64,000 nucleotides of DNA from Mesobacillus maritimus (GCF_023715205.1 NZ_JAMBNR010000006.1:213815-277814); one strand, 5' to 3'; shown: positions 8,005 through 16,921, counted from the first letter of the stretch. Translations and numbers: made by a program. The notes: generated by a model not told the origin, from the letters alone.

Positions 8005-9582
8005 ATGAAAAATTTAAAGGATCAAGTTTCATCTAGAAGAACGTTTGCGATTATTTCCCACCCTGATGCAGGGAAAACGACGTTAACGGAAAAATTGCTC
8101 TTATTCGGTGGTGCAATACGTGATGCGGGAACTGTTAAAGGGAAGAAGACAGGAAAGTTTGCAACGAGTGATTGGATGGAGATTGAGAAGCAACGTGGGA
8201 TTTCCGTTACGTCTAGTGTGATGCAATTCGATTATGATGGATTCCGAGTGAATATTCTTGATACACCAGGTCACCAGGACTTTAGTGAGGATACGTATCG
8301 AACCCTAACGGCTGTTGATAGTGCAGTAATGATTATTGATTCAGCGAAAGGGATTGAAGAGCAAACATTAAAATTATTTAAGGTTTGTCGAATGAGAGGA
8401 ATCCCAATTTTTACGTTCATTAATAAGCTTGATCGAGAAGGAAAAATGCCTCTCGAATTATTGGCTGAACTTGAGGAAGTGCTGGGGATTGAATCTTATC
8501 CGATGAATTGGCCAATTGGGATGGGAAAACAATTTTTAGGAATTTATGACCGCCATCATAAACGGATTGAACAATTTAGGGTTGATGAGAAGGACAAATT
8601 TATCGATCTTAATGAAGATGGAGAAATTCCAGGAGACCATAAGTTAAAGGAAACCTCACTTTACGAACAAACGCTTGAAGAAATCATGTTACTAGATGAG
8701 GCTGGCAACGAGTTTTCGGAAGAAAGGATTCGTGATGGTAAATTAATCCCAGTTTTCTTTGGGAGTGCGTTAGCAAACTTCGGCGTGCAAACATTTCTTG
8801 AATCCTATTTGGAATTTGCGCCAATGCCGCAACCAAGAAATTCGACAACAGGGGAAATTGACCCAATGTCTGAAGAATTCTCTGGATTTATTTTTAAAAT
8901 CCAAGCGAACATGAACCCTGCCCACAGGGATCGTATCGCCTTTTTACGGATTTGTTCAGGAAAATTTGATCGAGGTATGACAGTTACGCTTCCACGCACA
9001 GGAAAAACAATGAAAATTGCTCAATCCACCCAATTTATGGCAGATGACCGCAGTACAGTTGAAGAGGCTGTTGCCGGTGACATCATTGGATTATATGATC
9101 CGGGTACTTACCAAATTGGAGACACGATTCTTTCGGGAAAAGAAGTCTTCCAGTATGAGGGATTACCACAATTTACACCCGAAATCTTTGTTAGAGTTAC
9201 GGCTAAAAATGTTATGAAACAAAAACATTTTCATAAGGGAATTCAGCAATTGGTTCAAGAAGGAGCGATTCAATTATTTAAAACCGTTAAAACAGAGGAG
9301 TATCTATTAGGAGCTGTAGGTCAGCTTCAATTTGAAGTTTTCGAACATAGAATGCGGAATGAGTACAATGTTGAAGTGATTATAGAAGGATTAGGCTCTA
9401 AAATTGCCCGCTGGATTGAAAATGAGGAAATCGACGAAAATCTTTCTAACTCAAGAAGTCTACTCGTTCACGACCGATATGGTCAGAAAGTATTCTTATT
9501 TGAAAACGATTTTGCTTTACGTTGGTTCCAAGATAAAAATCCTGATGTTCGGTTATATAACCCTATGGACATGAATCAATAA
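8005..9582 (+). CDS. prfC: Peptide chain release factor 3 (RF3)
   Basis: RF3 is the translational GTPase that recycles RF1 and RF2 from the ribosome after peptide release. The 525-aa protein is typical in length. G-motifs are visible: HPDAGKTT (19-26), RGISVTSS (64-71), DTPGH (86-90) and NKLD (140-143), followed by EF-G-like domains II and III. SD GAAAGGATAG. A short hairpin, AAAACGC / GCGTTTT (7963-7987), lies between the dispersed repeat and the SD and could affect initiation. RF3 is patchily distributed among bacteria. Monocistronic with its own terminator. Confidence 0.95.
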   Translation: MKNLKDQVSSRRTFAIISHPDAGKTTLTEKLLLFGGAIRDAGTVKGKKTGKFATSDWMEIEKQRGISVTSSVMQFDYDGFRVNILDTPGHQDFSEDTYRTLTAVDSAVMIIDSAKGIEEQTLKLFKVCRMRGIPIFTFINKLDREGKMPLELLAELEEVLGIESYPMNWPIGMGKQFLGIYDRHHKRIEQFRVDEKDKFIDLNEDGEIPGDHKLKETSLYEQTLEEIMLLDEAGNEFSEERIRDGKLIPVFFGSALANFGVQTFLESYLEFAPMPQPRNSTTGEIDPMSEEFSGFIFKIQANMNPAHRDRIAFLRICSGKFDRGMTVTLPRTGKTMKIAQSTQFMADDRSTVEEAVAGDIIGLYDPGTYQIGDTILSGKEVFQYEGLPQFTPEIFVRVTAKNVMKQKHFHKGIQQLVQEGAIQLFKTVKTEEYLLGAVGQLQFEVFEHRMRNEYNVEVIIEGLGSKIARWIENEEIDENLSNSRSLLVHDRYGQKVFLFENDFALRWFQDKNPDVRLYNPMDMNQ

Positions 9583-9602
9583 GTCAAGTATCCCAAATTA
9601 AT

Positions 9603-9634
9603 GAGCTTGCTATCTATAGCAGCTCTTTTTTTTT
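9603..9634 (+). terminator. Terminator of prfC
   Basis: GAGCTTGCTA / TAGCAGCTC stem (one bulge) followed by eight or more T. Repeat copy B starts immediately after the T-run. Confidence 0.85.
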
Positions 9635-9635
9635 A

Positions 9636-9785
9636 GGCTCTTTTCTCAAAAGTGAACTAGGTTATGCAAAAAAATAGCCTCATTTAAGAGAAGCTTGCTA
9701 ACTTAATTTTCACTTTGAAAAAGTGATGATTACTGCGTTAAAATTGACAATAGGATTTTAACGAAAATGATTTAAAAAAACAGCA
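9636..9785 (+). repeat. Dispersed MITE-like repeat, copy B
   Basis: Starts GGCTCTTTTCTCAAAAGTG directly after the prfC terminator. It retains the internal hairpin GTTAAAATT-(8)-GGATTTTAAC and a decayed CAGC right end. The middle has diverged and is shortened compared with copies A and C. Confidence 0.6.
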
Positions 9786-9954
9786 TTACTTTAGAAGAAA
9801 GCGATAAATGATTTTTACTTTGAAATTTTCCAGTTCCAGAATCAACTGCTTTTATTTTCTAATTGACAAAGCGAGGATTGATAAATATATTATTACTATA
9901 ATACTTTTGTGCATAAAAGCGTTTAAGTGTAAAAGTAGGGGCGGAGGAGAGAAT

Positions 9955-11352
9955 ATGCAGCAAATGTCAAGGAGCCAGGTCGTTAGTCCGATTGAGGCAA
10001 TCATCATGATTCTCCTATTATTAAGTGGAATTGGTTTCGGAATTATTAAGTTACAACTTGTTCCGCATGTTCCTGTCATTCTAGCTATATTATTTTTATT
10101 GAGCTATGGAATCGTAAAAAAGATAAAGGTGAAAGATCTGGAAACAGCCCTAGTTGAAGGGGCAAAATCTGGTGTAGGAGCTGTCCTAATTTTCTTGTTT
10201 ATAGGAGTATTAATTAGTAGTTGGATGGTAGGCGGTACAATTCCCACATTTATTTATTTAGCATTAGAATTGATCTCTGGTAAATGGTTTTATGCTATTG
10301 TGTTTGTGTTAACAGCATGTATTGGATTAGGGATCGGGAGTTCTTTAACAACTGCTGCTACGGTGGGTGTTGCCTTTATTAGTATTGCAGATGTATTTGG
10401 GTTATCCAGTGCCATTACAGCAGGAGCAATCGTCTCGGGGGCTTTCCTAGGTGATAAAATGTCCCCTTTATCAGACACCACTACTCTTGCAGCAGCTACT
10501 GTTAAGGTCGATTTATTCGAGCATATTAAAAATATGACTTGGACAACTGTTCCGGCATTTATTCTATCGTTTCTGTTGTTTCTTATGCTTTCACCATCAG
10601 ATATAGCAGGGAATTTCGGACAAGTAATAATGATACAAGAGGAATTACGTTACCTGAACTTAGTCCATTGGTATTCTCTTATTCCCTTTTTTGTCTTAGC
10701 AGTCCTTGCGTTCAAAAAAGTGCCGTCCGTGATTACACTTGGTAGCAGTTCTTTAACAGCTTTAGGAATTAGTCTGTTGATTACCGATAAAGAGAGCTGG
10801 GCAGAAATACCGTCAATTTTGTACTCAGGTTTTAAAGTTGATACAGAAATGGAAGTTGTTCACTCCTTATTATCGCGGGGTGGGGTTGAAAGTATGTTTT
10901 TTTCCATTTCCCTTGTATTGCTCGCATTGTCGATGGGAGGAATATTGTCACGAATTGGAATACTGTCCGTTTTCTTTTCTTTGTTTATTAAAGGCACAGC
11001 AAAGGTCTCGGTATTAATTACATCGACTGTTGCTACTGCACTGGGTATAAACATTTTAGTAGGGGAACAATACTTATCAATCATCATGACCGGTAATTTA
11101 TTTGAGCCTTATTATCAAAAAGCTGGATTACATCCGAAGAATCTTTCTCGCGCGTTAGAGGATGCTGGCACAGTCATTAATCCACTCGTACCATGGGGAG
11201 TATGTGGAGTATTTCTAACAGGGGTATTGGGAGTTCAAACGATTGAATATGCTATGTTTGCTTTCTTCTGTATCTTATCTCCAATTCTAACGATTGTTGC
11301 CGGTTGGACAAAAATTTCTATAAAAATGATTGAACAAAAAGCGGCTGCATAG
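9955..11352 (+). CDS. nhaC: Na+/H+ antiporter, NhaC family
   Basis: This is a polytopic inner-membrane secondary antiporter, expected to expel Na+ in exchange for protons. I start it at ATG 9955, because GGAGGAG lies about 8 nt upstream, giving 465 aa. The frame is open back to 9808, but the extra 49 residues have no SD and do not look like NhaC. About 11-12 hydrophobic helices are evident. The signature GDKMSPLSDTTTLA and the GxGSSLTTAATVG segment before it are characteristic of NhaC. The substrate could also be another small ion or amine, as NhaC paralogues vary. Monocistronic. Confidence 0.88.
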   Translation: MQQMSRSQVVSPIEAIIMILLLLSGIGFGIIKLQLVPHVPVILAILFLLSYGIVKKIKVKDLETALVEGAKSGVGAVLIFLFIGVLISSWMVGGTIPTFIYLALELISGKWFYAIVFVLTACIGLGIGSSLTTAATVGVAFISIADVFGLSSAITAGAIVSGAFLGDKMSPLSDTTTLAAATVKVDLFEHIKNMTWTTVPAFILSFLLFLMLSPSDIAGNFGQVIMIQEELRYLNLVHWYSLIPFFVLAVLAFKKVPSVITLGSSSLTALGISLLITDKESWAEIPSILYSGFKVDTEMEVVHSLLSRGGVESMFFSISLVLLALSMGGILSRIGILSVFFSLFIKGTAKVSVLITSTVATALGINILVGEQYLSIIMTGNLFEPYYQKAGLHPKNLSRALEDAGTVINPLVPWGVCGVFLTGVLGVQTIEYAMFAFFCILSPILTIVAGWTKISIKMIEQKAAA

Positions 11353-11373
11353 GCAGTACGCTTTTTCTTTTTC
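11336..11373 (+). terminator. Terminator of nhaC (overlaps stop codon)
   Basis: AAAAAGCG ... CGCTTTTT stem enclosing a CTGC/GCAG helix, followed by TTTCTTTTTCTTT. The left arm is within the last codons of nhaC. Confidence 0.75.
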
Positions 11374-11522
11374 TTTACCAGTTAAATGGTAATATTTTTA
11401 TCCTTTAAGGACAGAATATGGAGGCAGAGAACTCCATTCATTTATCATGGTAAATCTCCCCCGTGGTGGAAGTTCCTTTCCCGAAAAAAATCATTAATGT
11501 AATAAAGGAATGACAACATTCT

Positions 11523-11990
11523 ATGAAGCGATTGAGCAAACTTGAAGGTATTCTTTGGTCCGTTGCCCTACCTGGATTTCCACAGCTATTAACTGGACAA
11601 TTTCTTAAGGGGGCGTTATTAGTAATATTGGAATTTGTCATTAATGTAAACAGCAATTTTAATCAAGCGATTATGTATAGTTTTTTATGGGAAATTGATA
11701 AAGCTTTTAAAGTTGTTGATTATCAATGGTTGATGTTTTATCCCTGCGTTTATATGTTTTCAATGTGGGATGCTTACCGTCATGCTCTAGATGAGAAAGT
11801 AAAAAGAAGTTACCTCCCCTTTGTATTTGGTGCGTATATGGTGACGGTTGGTTTAATGCTTTCCCCAAAATTAAAAATTTTCGGTATTTCATTGGGCCCT
11901 GTTTTTTGGCCAATGCTTTTTCTATTGCCAGGTCTCTTAATTGGGTTTGTAATTAGAATCATTATGAATCATATCTCTAAAGAAAAGTAG
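11523..11990 (+). CDS. Small polytopic membrane protein of unknown function
   Basis: I do not recognise this 155-aa protein. It has about four hydrophobic segments: residues 8-23 (weak), 28-45, 67-83 and 97-147 in two helices. Short basic or aromatic loops (DAYRHALDEKVKRSY) separate them. It begins MKRLSKLEGILWSVALPGFPQL and ends with a charged HISKEK tail. The SD is weak (AAAGGAATG, 12-13 nt before the ATG). It stands alone between nhaC and sigI. A channel-like or scaffold role is possible, but nothing in the sequence shows it. Confidence 0.7.
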   Translation: MKRLSKLEGILWSVALPGFPQLLTGQFLKGALLVILEFVINVNSNFNQAIMYSFLWEIDKAFKVVDYQWLMFYPCVYMFSMWDAYRHALDEKVKRSYLPFVFGAYMVTVGLMLSPKLKIFGISLGPVFWPMLFLLPGLLIGFVIRIIMNHISKEK

Positions 11991-12291
11991 GAATTAATTT
12001 TAAATAGAAATGACCCCCATAATTGATTAAATTAAATCGTAATTCTTTATTGTCAAAAACTTATCTCCCTAATGAAAGATACAGCTCAAGTATTAGTAAG
12101 TTGAATACTTAGCCGTATTTTTCTGCGTCGTCTTTTCCTACACAAGAATTCTCAAAAATAATGAATCTTAAGGATTAGATAAATCTAATAGTTTTTTGGA
12201 TTCAAATTATTAGTTATTAAAGATGTTTCACTTTCTTCTTACTCAAAATATCAAATTGACACTTTATGATATAATTTTGAGGGGGAGAGAG
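11991..12291. other. AT-rich leader upstream of sigI
   Basis: No ORF is seen. It contains an imperfect hairpin AAGTATT-(9)-AATACTT (about 12090-12112) without a T-run. A TATAAT at 12270 is too close to the SD of sigI to be its promoter. The true sigI promoter was not identified. Confidence 0.35.
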
Positions 12292-13047
12292 GTGAGGCCA
12301 ATGCTAAGTTTATTGTTTTTATCAAAAAGAAAGCCAAAAACGATTGAAGAAAAAATAACTCTAATTCAACAGGGTGACCAGAAGTTACGCGATGAATTGA
12401 TCCATGACTACAAACCCTTTATAGCTAAATCAGTTTCTTCTGTTTGTAAACGGTACATCAATGAGTCGGACGATGAATTTAGCATTGGACTTATTGCTTT
12501 TAACGAAGCGATTCAAAAGTTTTCAACTGAAAGAGGAAGTTCTCTGCTTAGCTTTGCTGATGTATTAATTAAACGGAGAGTTATTGATTATATCCGCCAA
12601 CAATCACGGGCGGTGACTATCTCTATGGATTTTGAAAGCGAGTTTCAGGACGAGGAGCATTCAAGATCAAGTATTGAAGATGAGCTTTCAATTGAGGAGT
12701 TTCGAAGAAAAAACGAAGAGCAGCTAAGAAAAGAAGAAATCATTCAGTTCCAAAAGATTCTTGAAGATTTCGGTCTTTCTTTTAATGAAATTGTTGACCA
12801 AGCTCCTAAACATGCAGATGCACGAAAGAATGCAATTGAAGTAGCAAAACTATTAATTGAAAATGAAGAACTTAAAAAACAGCTTCTTGAAAAGAAACGT
12901 TTGCCGATAAAGCAATTAGAAAAAATGGTTCATTTAAGTCGAAAAACAATTGAGCGAAATCGGAAATATATCATCGCAATCGCTATTGTTTTTATGGGCG
13001 ACTTTGTTTATTTAAAAGATTATCTAAAAGGAGTGCTGGAGGGATGA
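12292..13047 (+). CDS. sigI: RNA polymerase sigma factor SigI
   Basis: SigI is an alternative sigma factor of the sigma-70 family, tied to heat and cell-wall stress in Bacillus. I start at GTG 12292 (GGGGGAG lies 5 nt upstream), giving 251 aa beginning MRPMLSLLF. This matches the B. subtilis protein in length and N-terminus (MKPVLSLLF). The region-2 block YKPFIAKSVSSVCKRYI and the SIGLIAFNEAI / VIDYIRQQSR segments are clear. The C-terminal LPIKQLEKMVHLSRKTIERNRKYI looks like the DNA-binding helix-turn-helix. It overlaps rsgI by 4 nt (ATGA), so sigma and anti-sigma are co-translated. Confidence 0.95.
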   Translation: MRPMLSLLFLSKRKPKTIEEKITLIQQGDQKLRDELIHDYKPFIAKSVSSVCKRYINESDDEFSIGLIAFNEAIQKFSTERGSSLLSFADVLIKRRVIDYIRQQSRAVTISMDFESEFQDEEHSRSSIEDELSIEEFRRKNEEQLRKEEIIQFQKILEDFGLSFNEIVDQAPKHADARKNAIEVAKLLIENEELKKQLLEKKRLPIKQLEKMVHLSRKTIERNRKYIIAIAIVFMGDFVYLKDYLKGVLEG

Positions 13048-14183
13048 AAAAGGGTGTAGTTTTAGAAATCAACCATCACTATGTAACGGTGTTGACGCCT
13101 GAAGGTGATTTTATCAGAACCCGCAAGCTTCCTCAAAACTATCATGTAGGAGAGGAAATCTATTTTTATCCCGCTGAGTTTAGTCAAGAACCTAGATTTA
13201 ATTTCCTGGCTAAGGTAAAAAATTTCAAGGTCGTTGCGATTCTTCCAGCTGTTTTAATACTAGGCATTTTCTTCCTACCATTCTATAGTCAGCAGCAAGT
13301 CTCAGCTTATATGTCAATTGATGTAAATCCTAGTATAGAATTAGGTCTAAATGATGAGTTAGAGGTTGTCGGGATTGAGGCCTATAATGAAGAAGGTCAA
13401 AAAATCATCGGAAAGCTGACAGAATGGAAATGGGAAGATGTTATTGTCGTAACAAATATGATTCTTGCAGAAATTGAAAAGCAAGGCTTTCTACAAGAGC
13501 AGCATGAAGTAGTCATTTCGACTACCAATAAGAAAGATGAGGAATTTGAAACCGTGTTAGAAGAAACGGTTTCGGAGGTTGCTCAACAAGCGGCGGTTGA
13601 AGAAGAACTGGATGTGACGGTGGTAACGGCTACAGAAGAGGAAAGACAAAATGCTGTTGAATTAGGAATAACTCCTGGTTTATATAAACAACAAAATCAT
13701 TCAGTTAAACAAGGCATTCATGTTAAGGAGAAACTAAGTAATAAACCTGTTCAACAATCTCAGCCTCCAAGTGACAACCAAAAACAAAACACGGACGAAA
13801 AGGTTGATAAACTAAAGCCAAAACAGCAAACTGAAGTTCAACAGAAAGTTTCAAGCCCTACCATTCCGAAAAATGGGAATACAAACAAAGATAATAAAGA
13901 AACAAAAGCTAATTATGGACAGGAGAAGAAACAGCAGAATATAGATATACAAGAAAAGGCACAAAAGAACAATGGGAAGAATCAAGGTAATAGTGAAAAC
14001 GCGCAAAAGAATCATAGGAAGAAAGAGGAACACAAAGTAAACAATCAAAACAATAACAAAAGTCCTAAAGAAAAGGTCAATCAAAATAGAGGCAATCAGG
14101 ATCAAAACGGAAACTCTCGAAACAAGAATGACCAAATTAAACGTGTCAATGGAAACGACAAAGGAAATCAGCGTTTTCAATAG
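13044..14183 (+). CDS. rsgI: Anti-sigma-I factor RsgI with disordered extracellular tail
   Basis: RsgI is a single-pass membrane anti-sigma factor holding SigI. The 379-aa protein has a cytosolic sigma-binding domain (1-57), one membrane helix (about 61-80) and the conserved extracellular AYMSIDVNPSIEL (88-100). In this block, family knowledge places autocleavage between Asn95 and Pro96. A beta-rich domain follows to about 215. Residues 220-379 are a low-complexity Gln/Asn/Lys-rich tail with no recognisable carbohydrate-binding domain, unlike clostridial RsgI. The tail likely spans or contacts the cell wall. It overlaps sigI by 4 nt. Confidence 0.93.
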   Translation: MKKGVVLEINHHYVTVLTPEGDFIRTRKLPQNYHVGEEIYFYPAEFSQEPRFNFLAKVKNFKVVAILPAVLILGIFFLPFYSQQQVSAYMSIDVNPSIELGLNDELEVVGIEAYNEEGQKIIGKLTEWKWEDVIVVTNMILAEIEKQGFLQEQHEVVISTTNKKDEEFETVLEETVSEVAQQAAVEEELDVTVVTATEEERQNAVELGITPGLYKQQNHSVKQGIHVKEKLSNKPVQQSQPPSDNQKQNTDEKVDKLKPKQQTEVQQKVSSPTIPKNGNTNKDNKETKANYGQEKKQQNIDIQEKAQKNNGKNQGNSENAQKNHRKKEEHKVNNQNNNKSPKEKVNQNRGNQDQNGNSRNKNDQIKRVNGNDKGNQRFQ

Positions 14184-14186
14184 ATG

Positions 14187-14219
14187 AAAAAAGTCCGGGA
14201 AGGTACCGGACTTTTTTTT
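14187..14219 (+). terminator. Bidirectional terminator between rsgI and sspD
   Basis: AAAAAAGTCCGG / CCGGACTTTTTTT stem with a 7-nt loop. The flanking A- and T-runs serve both converging genes. Confidence 0.92.
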
Positions 14220-14242
14220 ATCCAATTTTATTAAATTATTTC

Positions 14243-14449
14243 TTAGAATTGGTTTTGATTTCTGCCTGTCAGCTCAGCTTGTGCTTGTTGTACTAAACGC
14301 TTAGTGATTTCTCCTCCAACCGACCCGTTTGAACGAGAAACTGTATTGGCACCTAATTGCACCCCGAATTCTTGGGCGATTTCATATTTAACTTGATCTA
14401 AGAATTGTTCCACTCCTGGAACAAGTAGTTTGTTTGAATTGTTAGCCAT
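14243..14449 (-). CDS. sspD: Alpha/beta-type small acid-soluble spore protein
   Basis: Alpha/beta SASPs coat and protect spore DNA and are degraded by Gpr at germination. The start is ATG at 14449, with AAGGAG upstream, giving 68 aa. The family blocks are complete: [24 protein letters not shown] (with the EIA/EFGV Gpr cleavage site) and [17 protein letters not shown]. The closest recognised relative is SspD, and the position beside sigI/rsgI agrees with B. subtilis. The longer frame to 14491 has no SD. Confidence 0.95.
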   Translation of the reverse strand: MANNSNKLLVPGVEQFLDQVKYEIAQEFGVQLGANTVSRSNGSVGGEITKRLVQQAQAELTGRNQNQF

Positions 14450-14491
14450 AATTGTCAACTCCTTGGTGAGTTTGCAGGATTTTATCTGCAT

Positions 14492-14523
14492 TCTTATGTT
14501 TAACTTTTCTTGGGGAAATATGC
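14492..14523 (-). promoter_or_regulatory. Candidate sigma-G promoter of sspD
   Basis: On the minus strand, GCATAT, 19 nt, then CATAAGA, ending about 40 nt before the sspD start. This resembles forespore sigma-G elements (GHATA ... CATAmtA) with an imperfect -10. A 7-bp inverted repeat, GTCCAAA/TTTGGAC, lies just upstream of the -35. Confidence 0.4.
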
Positions 14524-14657
14524 GTCCAAACTTAATTTGGACAAAATAAATAAATGTTGGATAACCTACAATTAAGTGGTATTTATAAATCCTTCGTTTA
14601 CTTCTGCTTTGCCCTTTGGTATTTTATATTACAGGACTTAATTGAGAGGAAAATAAA

Positions 14658-16016
14658 ATGTATACCAATCTTAGAAAAAAAACCAATTCACTAACACCAG
14701 CTCAGATGATCGTTGTTTATTACTTTATTGCGGTGTTTGTATCGGTGTTATTGCTTAGTCTTCCAGTCTCAATAAAACCTGGAGTAGATTATACATTTAT
14801 GGATGCCTTATTTGTTGCAGTTAGTGCTGTAAGTGTCACTGGGCTTACCACTGTAAGTATTAGTGAGACCTATACCGTCACTGGGAGTTATATTCTGTTG
14901 TTTATCTTTCAGTTTGGTGGAGTAGGGATTATGGCACTGGGAACCTTTTTTTGGTTGATCATTGGGAAAAAAATTGGGCTTAAAGAACGAAGATTGATAA
15001 TGGCTGATCAGAATCAAACTGGTTTATCAGGGATGGTCAAGATGTTAAAGGGAATACTCCTGATTATTATGGTCATTGAATTATTCGGTGCACTACTCTT
15101 AGGTATTCACTTTCATCAGTATTTTCCTACTTGGAAAGAAGCCTTTATCCATGGTTTATTTGCCTCTGTTAGTGCAACAACGAATGCAGGATTTGATATA
15201 ACAGGGAATTCGATGCTCCCTTATGCCAATGACTATTTTGTGCAACTCGTCACCGTTGTTTTGATGGTCTTAGGGGCAATTGGCTTCCCGGTTCTAGTTG
15301 AAATAAAGGAATTCTTTATTCAAAGAAAAAACAATAAACGGTTATTTCGATTTTCCTTATTTACAAAAATAACAAGTGTTACGTTCTTCGCTTTGTTATT
15401 GTTTGGAACAGTCATAATTTTGGCCTTAGAGTATAATCATTTTTTCGCCGATAAAACATGGCATCAGTCTTTTTTCTACGCCTTTTTTCAATCTGCGGCA
15501 ACTAGAAGTGGGGGACTCACCACAATGGATGTCAACGATTTTACTGAGACCACTTTGTTAGTGATGTCGTCTTTGATGTTTATTGGTGCATCACCTAGTT
15601 CAGTAGGTGGAGGGATTCGTACAACCACTTTTGCGTTAAATTTATTATTTCTTTATCATTATGCTCGCGGAAATCGAACCATTAAAATTTTTAAACGTGA
15701 GCTAATGGAAGAGGATATCATTAAATCCTTGGTTGTAACAACACTAGCAATTGTGATGTGTTTTACAGCGACAGTTATTTTGAGAGTGACTGAAGACCAT
15801 GATTTAATTGCCATCATATTTGAAGTTGCATCAGCTTTTGGTACTTGCGGATTGTCCATGGGGATTACATCCGAACTAAGCACGATTGGAAAATTTGTGA
15901 TTATTGTTATAATGTTTATCGGTCGAATTGGATTGGTAATTTTCCTATTTTTCATTGGTGGCAAAGGAGACAAAACACAATTTCACTATCCAAAGGAAAA
16001 GGTTATTATTGGGTAA
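14658..16016 (+). CDS. ktrD: K+ uptake channel subunit KtrD (TrkH/KtrB family)
   Basis: This is the membrane subunit of a Ktr potassium uptake system, 452 aa. Four pore repeats are visible, each with its filter glycine: VSVTGLT (58-64), SATTNAGFD (about 170), SAATRSGGL (about 275) and SAFGTCGLS (about 393). Hydrophobic M1/M2 pairs flank each repeat. SD TTGAGAGGA. Its gating partner KtrC is encoded 37 kb away at 53034, as in B. subtilis, where ktrC and ktrD are unlinked. Low-affinity, Na+-stimulated K+ uptake is the family role. A strong terminator follows. Confidence 0.92.
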   Translation: MYTNLRKKTNSLTPAQMIVVYYFIAVFVSVLLLSLPVSIKPGVDYTFMDALFVAVSAVSVTGLTTVSISETYTVTGSYILLFIFQFGGVGIMALGTFFWLIIGKKIGLKERRLIMADQNQTGLSGMVKMLKGILLIIMVIELFGALLLGIHFHQYFPTWKEAFIHGLFASVSATTNAGFDITGNSMLPYANDYFVQLVTVVLMVLGAIGFPVLVEIKEFFIQRKNNKRLFRFSLFTKITSVTFFALLLFGTVIILALEYNHFFADKTWHQSFFYAFFQSAATRSGGLTTMDVNDFTETTLLVMSSLMFIGASPSSVGGGIRTTTFALNLLFLYHYARGNRTIKIFKRELMEEDIIKSLVVTTLAIVMCFTATVILRVTEDHDLIAIIFEVASAFGTCGLSMGITSELSTIGKFVIIVIMFIGRIGLVIFLFFIGGKGDKTQFHYPKEKVIIG

Positions 16017-16020
16017 TGAC

Positions 16021-16050
16021 AAACGCTGTTCAACAAGAACAGCGTTTTTG
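16021..16050 (+). terminator. Terminator of ktrD
   Basis: AAACGCTGTTC / GAACAGCGTTT perfect 11-bp stem with a 5-nt loop, then TTGTTGTTT. Confidence 0.88.
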
Positions 16051-16105
16051 TTGTTTGTTCGTTTATAATTACGACCTTCCTAATATACCTAAACGAATCC
16101 TTCGT

Positions 16106-16453
16106 TTAATCTTTTCCTTTACTGACATCGATTGTCGGATGCATAAACGGATAGGCTTGAGGAGCGCGTTTTTCTTCTAATATTTCTTGATTCTCTGTTG
16201 TATTCCATCCAATGTCATTTGTAGGGTGTACCCATTCATCGCCTGACATAATTGCTGGGTCAGTATCTTCACTCCAGTTTTCCAGCGGAGAGTTTTGAGA
16301 AGAATAATGACTATCTCCGATTACTACACCATGCTTATTTCTAAATGTCGGTTGAATGTTCATGCCAGTGCCTTTAAAACTCGGGGCACTAATCTGGTGA
16401 GGGAGTGTATTATCGATATCAAGCCTTTTTGAATTATTTTGATTTTTCTTCAT
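16106..16453 (-). CDS. Conserved Bacillus protein (DUF3905-like)
   Basis: A soluble, hydrophilic 115-aa protein rich in Asn, Pro and Trp. It contains SAPSFKGTGMN, GDSHYSSQNSPLENW and DPAIMSGDEWVHPTNDIGW, which I associate with the DUF3905 family of spore formers; no function is known to me. The start is placed at ATG 16453, about 10 nt after AAAGGA. The in-frame GTG at 16462 sits against the SD and is unlikely. No signal peptide. Its neighbours are small ORFs of spore type. Confidence 0.75.
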   Translation of the reverse strand: MKKNQNNSKRLDIDNTLPHQISAPSFKGTGMNIQPTFRNKHGVVIGDSHYSSQNSPLENWSEDTDPAIMSGDEWVHPTNDIGWNTTENQEILEEKRAPQAYPFMHPTIDVSKGKD

Positions 16454-16602
16454 CAAATTCACATCCTTTTGGGTTAGTTTTTGTTGACTGTGTTGTTTTA
16501 TGAAAATGAATGAACAGTAAAAATAGGAAGCAAACTACATACATAGTCAACCTAAAAACCGAAGAACATAATAATGTTTTAAATTTGGGGAGGTGGCTTA
16601 AG

Positions 16603-16764
16603 ATGGCAAAGCGTAAAGCCGAAAGAAATGCAGTTGAAAAATATTCAAAAACACCACATCGCAACATGCATGAATCAGAATTCTCTGCTGAGTTTTCCCA
16701 TGGAGAAGATGCTGGTAAATTTGCAAACCGCAATTCAAAGCAGGGTAGAGAGGGGAGAGCTTAA
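16603..16764 (+). CDS. Small basic protein, spore-type, unknown
   Basis: The 53-aa product starts MAKRKAERNAVEKYSK. It is highly charged, rich in Lys/Arg/Glu/His and without hydrophobic segments. GGGGAGG lies 9 nt before the ATG, a much better start than the upstream frame from 16510. The composition resembles minor acid-soluble spore proteins, but I cannot place it in a named family. Its stop overlaps the next ATG (TAATG), so the two are coupled. Confidence 0.65.
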   Translation: MAKRKAERNAVEKYSKTPHRNMHESEFSAEFSHGEDAGKFANRNSKQGREGRA

Positions 16765-16895
16765 TGAGCAGGAAGAAGCAAGTCGTGCGTAAGGAAACAG
16801 CGAATGTTGAATTTGGTGTTGAATTCGGTGACTTGAATGCTTCAAAAATGTTTGAAAGACCTTTTCCTAAAAAGAAAACAAAAGATAAAAAATAA
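16764..16895 (+). CDS. Small basic protein coupled to the preceding ORF
   Basis: A 43-aa ORF beginning MSRKKQVVRKETANVEFGVE and ending in the lysine-rich KKKTKDKK. It starts at the ATG overlapping the previous stop, with GAGAGGGGAG as SD inside that gene. Like its partner it is soluble and strongly basic. It is too short for usual gene callers. Coupling and codon-like composition suggest a real gene of unknown, perhaps spore-related, function. Confidence 0.6.
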   Translation: MSRKKQVVRKETANVEFGVEFGDLNASKMFERPFPKKKTKDKK

Positions 16896-16898
16896 AAA

Positions 16899-16921
16899 TA
16901 AGCCGGCATTATGCCGGCTTT
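16899..16921 (-). terminator. Terminator of the radical SAM gene (overlaps its stop)
   Basis: AAGCCGGCA / TGCCGGCTT 9-bp stem with a 3-nt loop. In the minus direction it is followed by ATTTTTATTTTTT. The right arm lies within the last codons of the minus-strand gene. Confidence 0.85.

Noticed and set aside
12267..12275. Extended -10 promoter (TGATATAAT) for sigI
   Set aside because: A start from it would fall at the Shine-Dalgarno of sigI, leaving no room for a ribosome site.
13851..14225. 124-aa ORF antisense to the rsgI tail
   Set aside because: It is a by-product of the low-complexity Asn/Lys-rich coding strand (poly-hydrophobic on the other strand). No SD, and it runs into the terminator.
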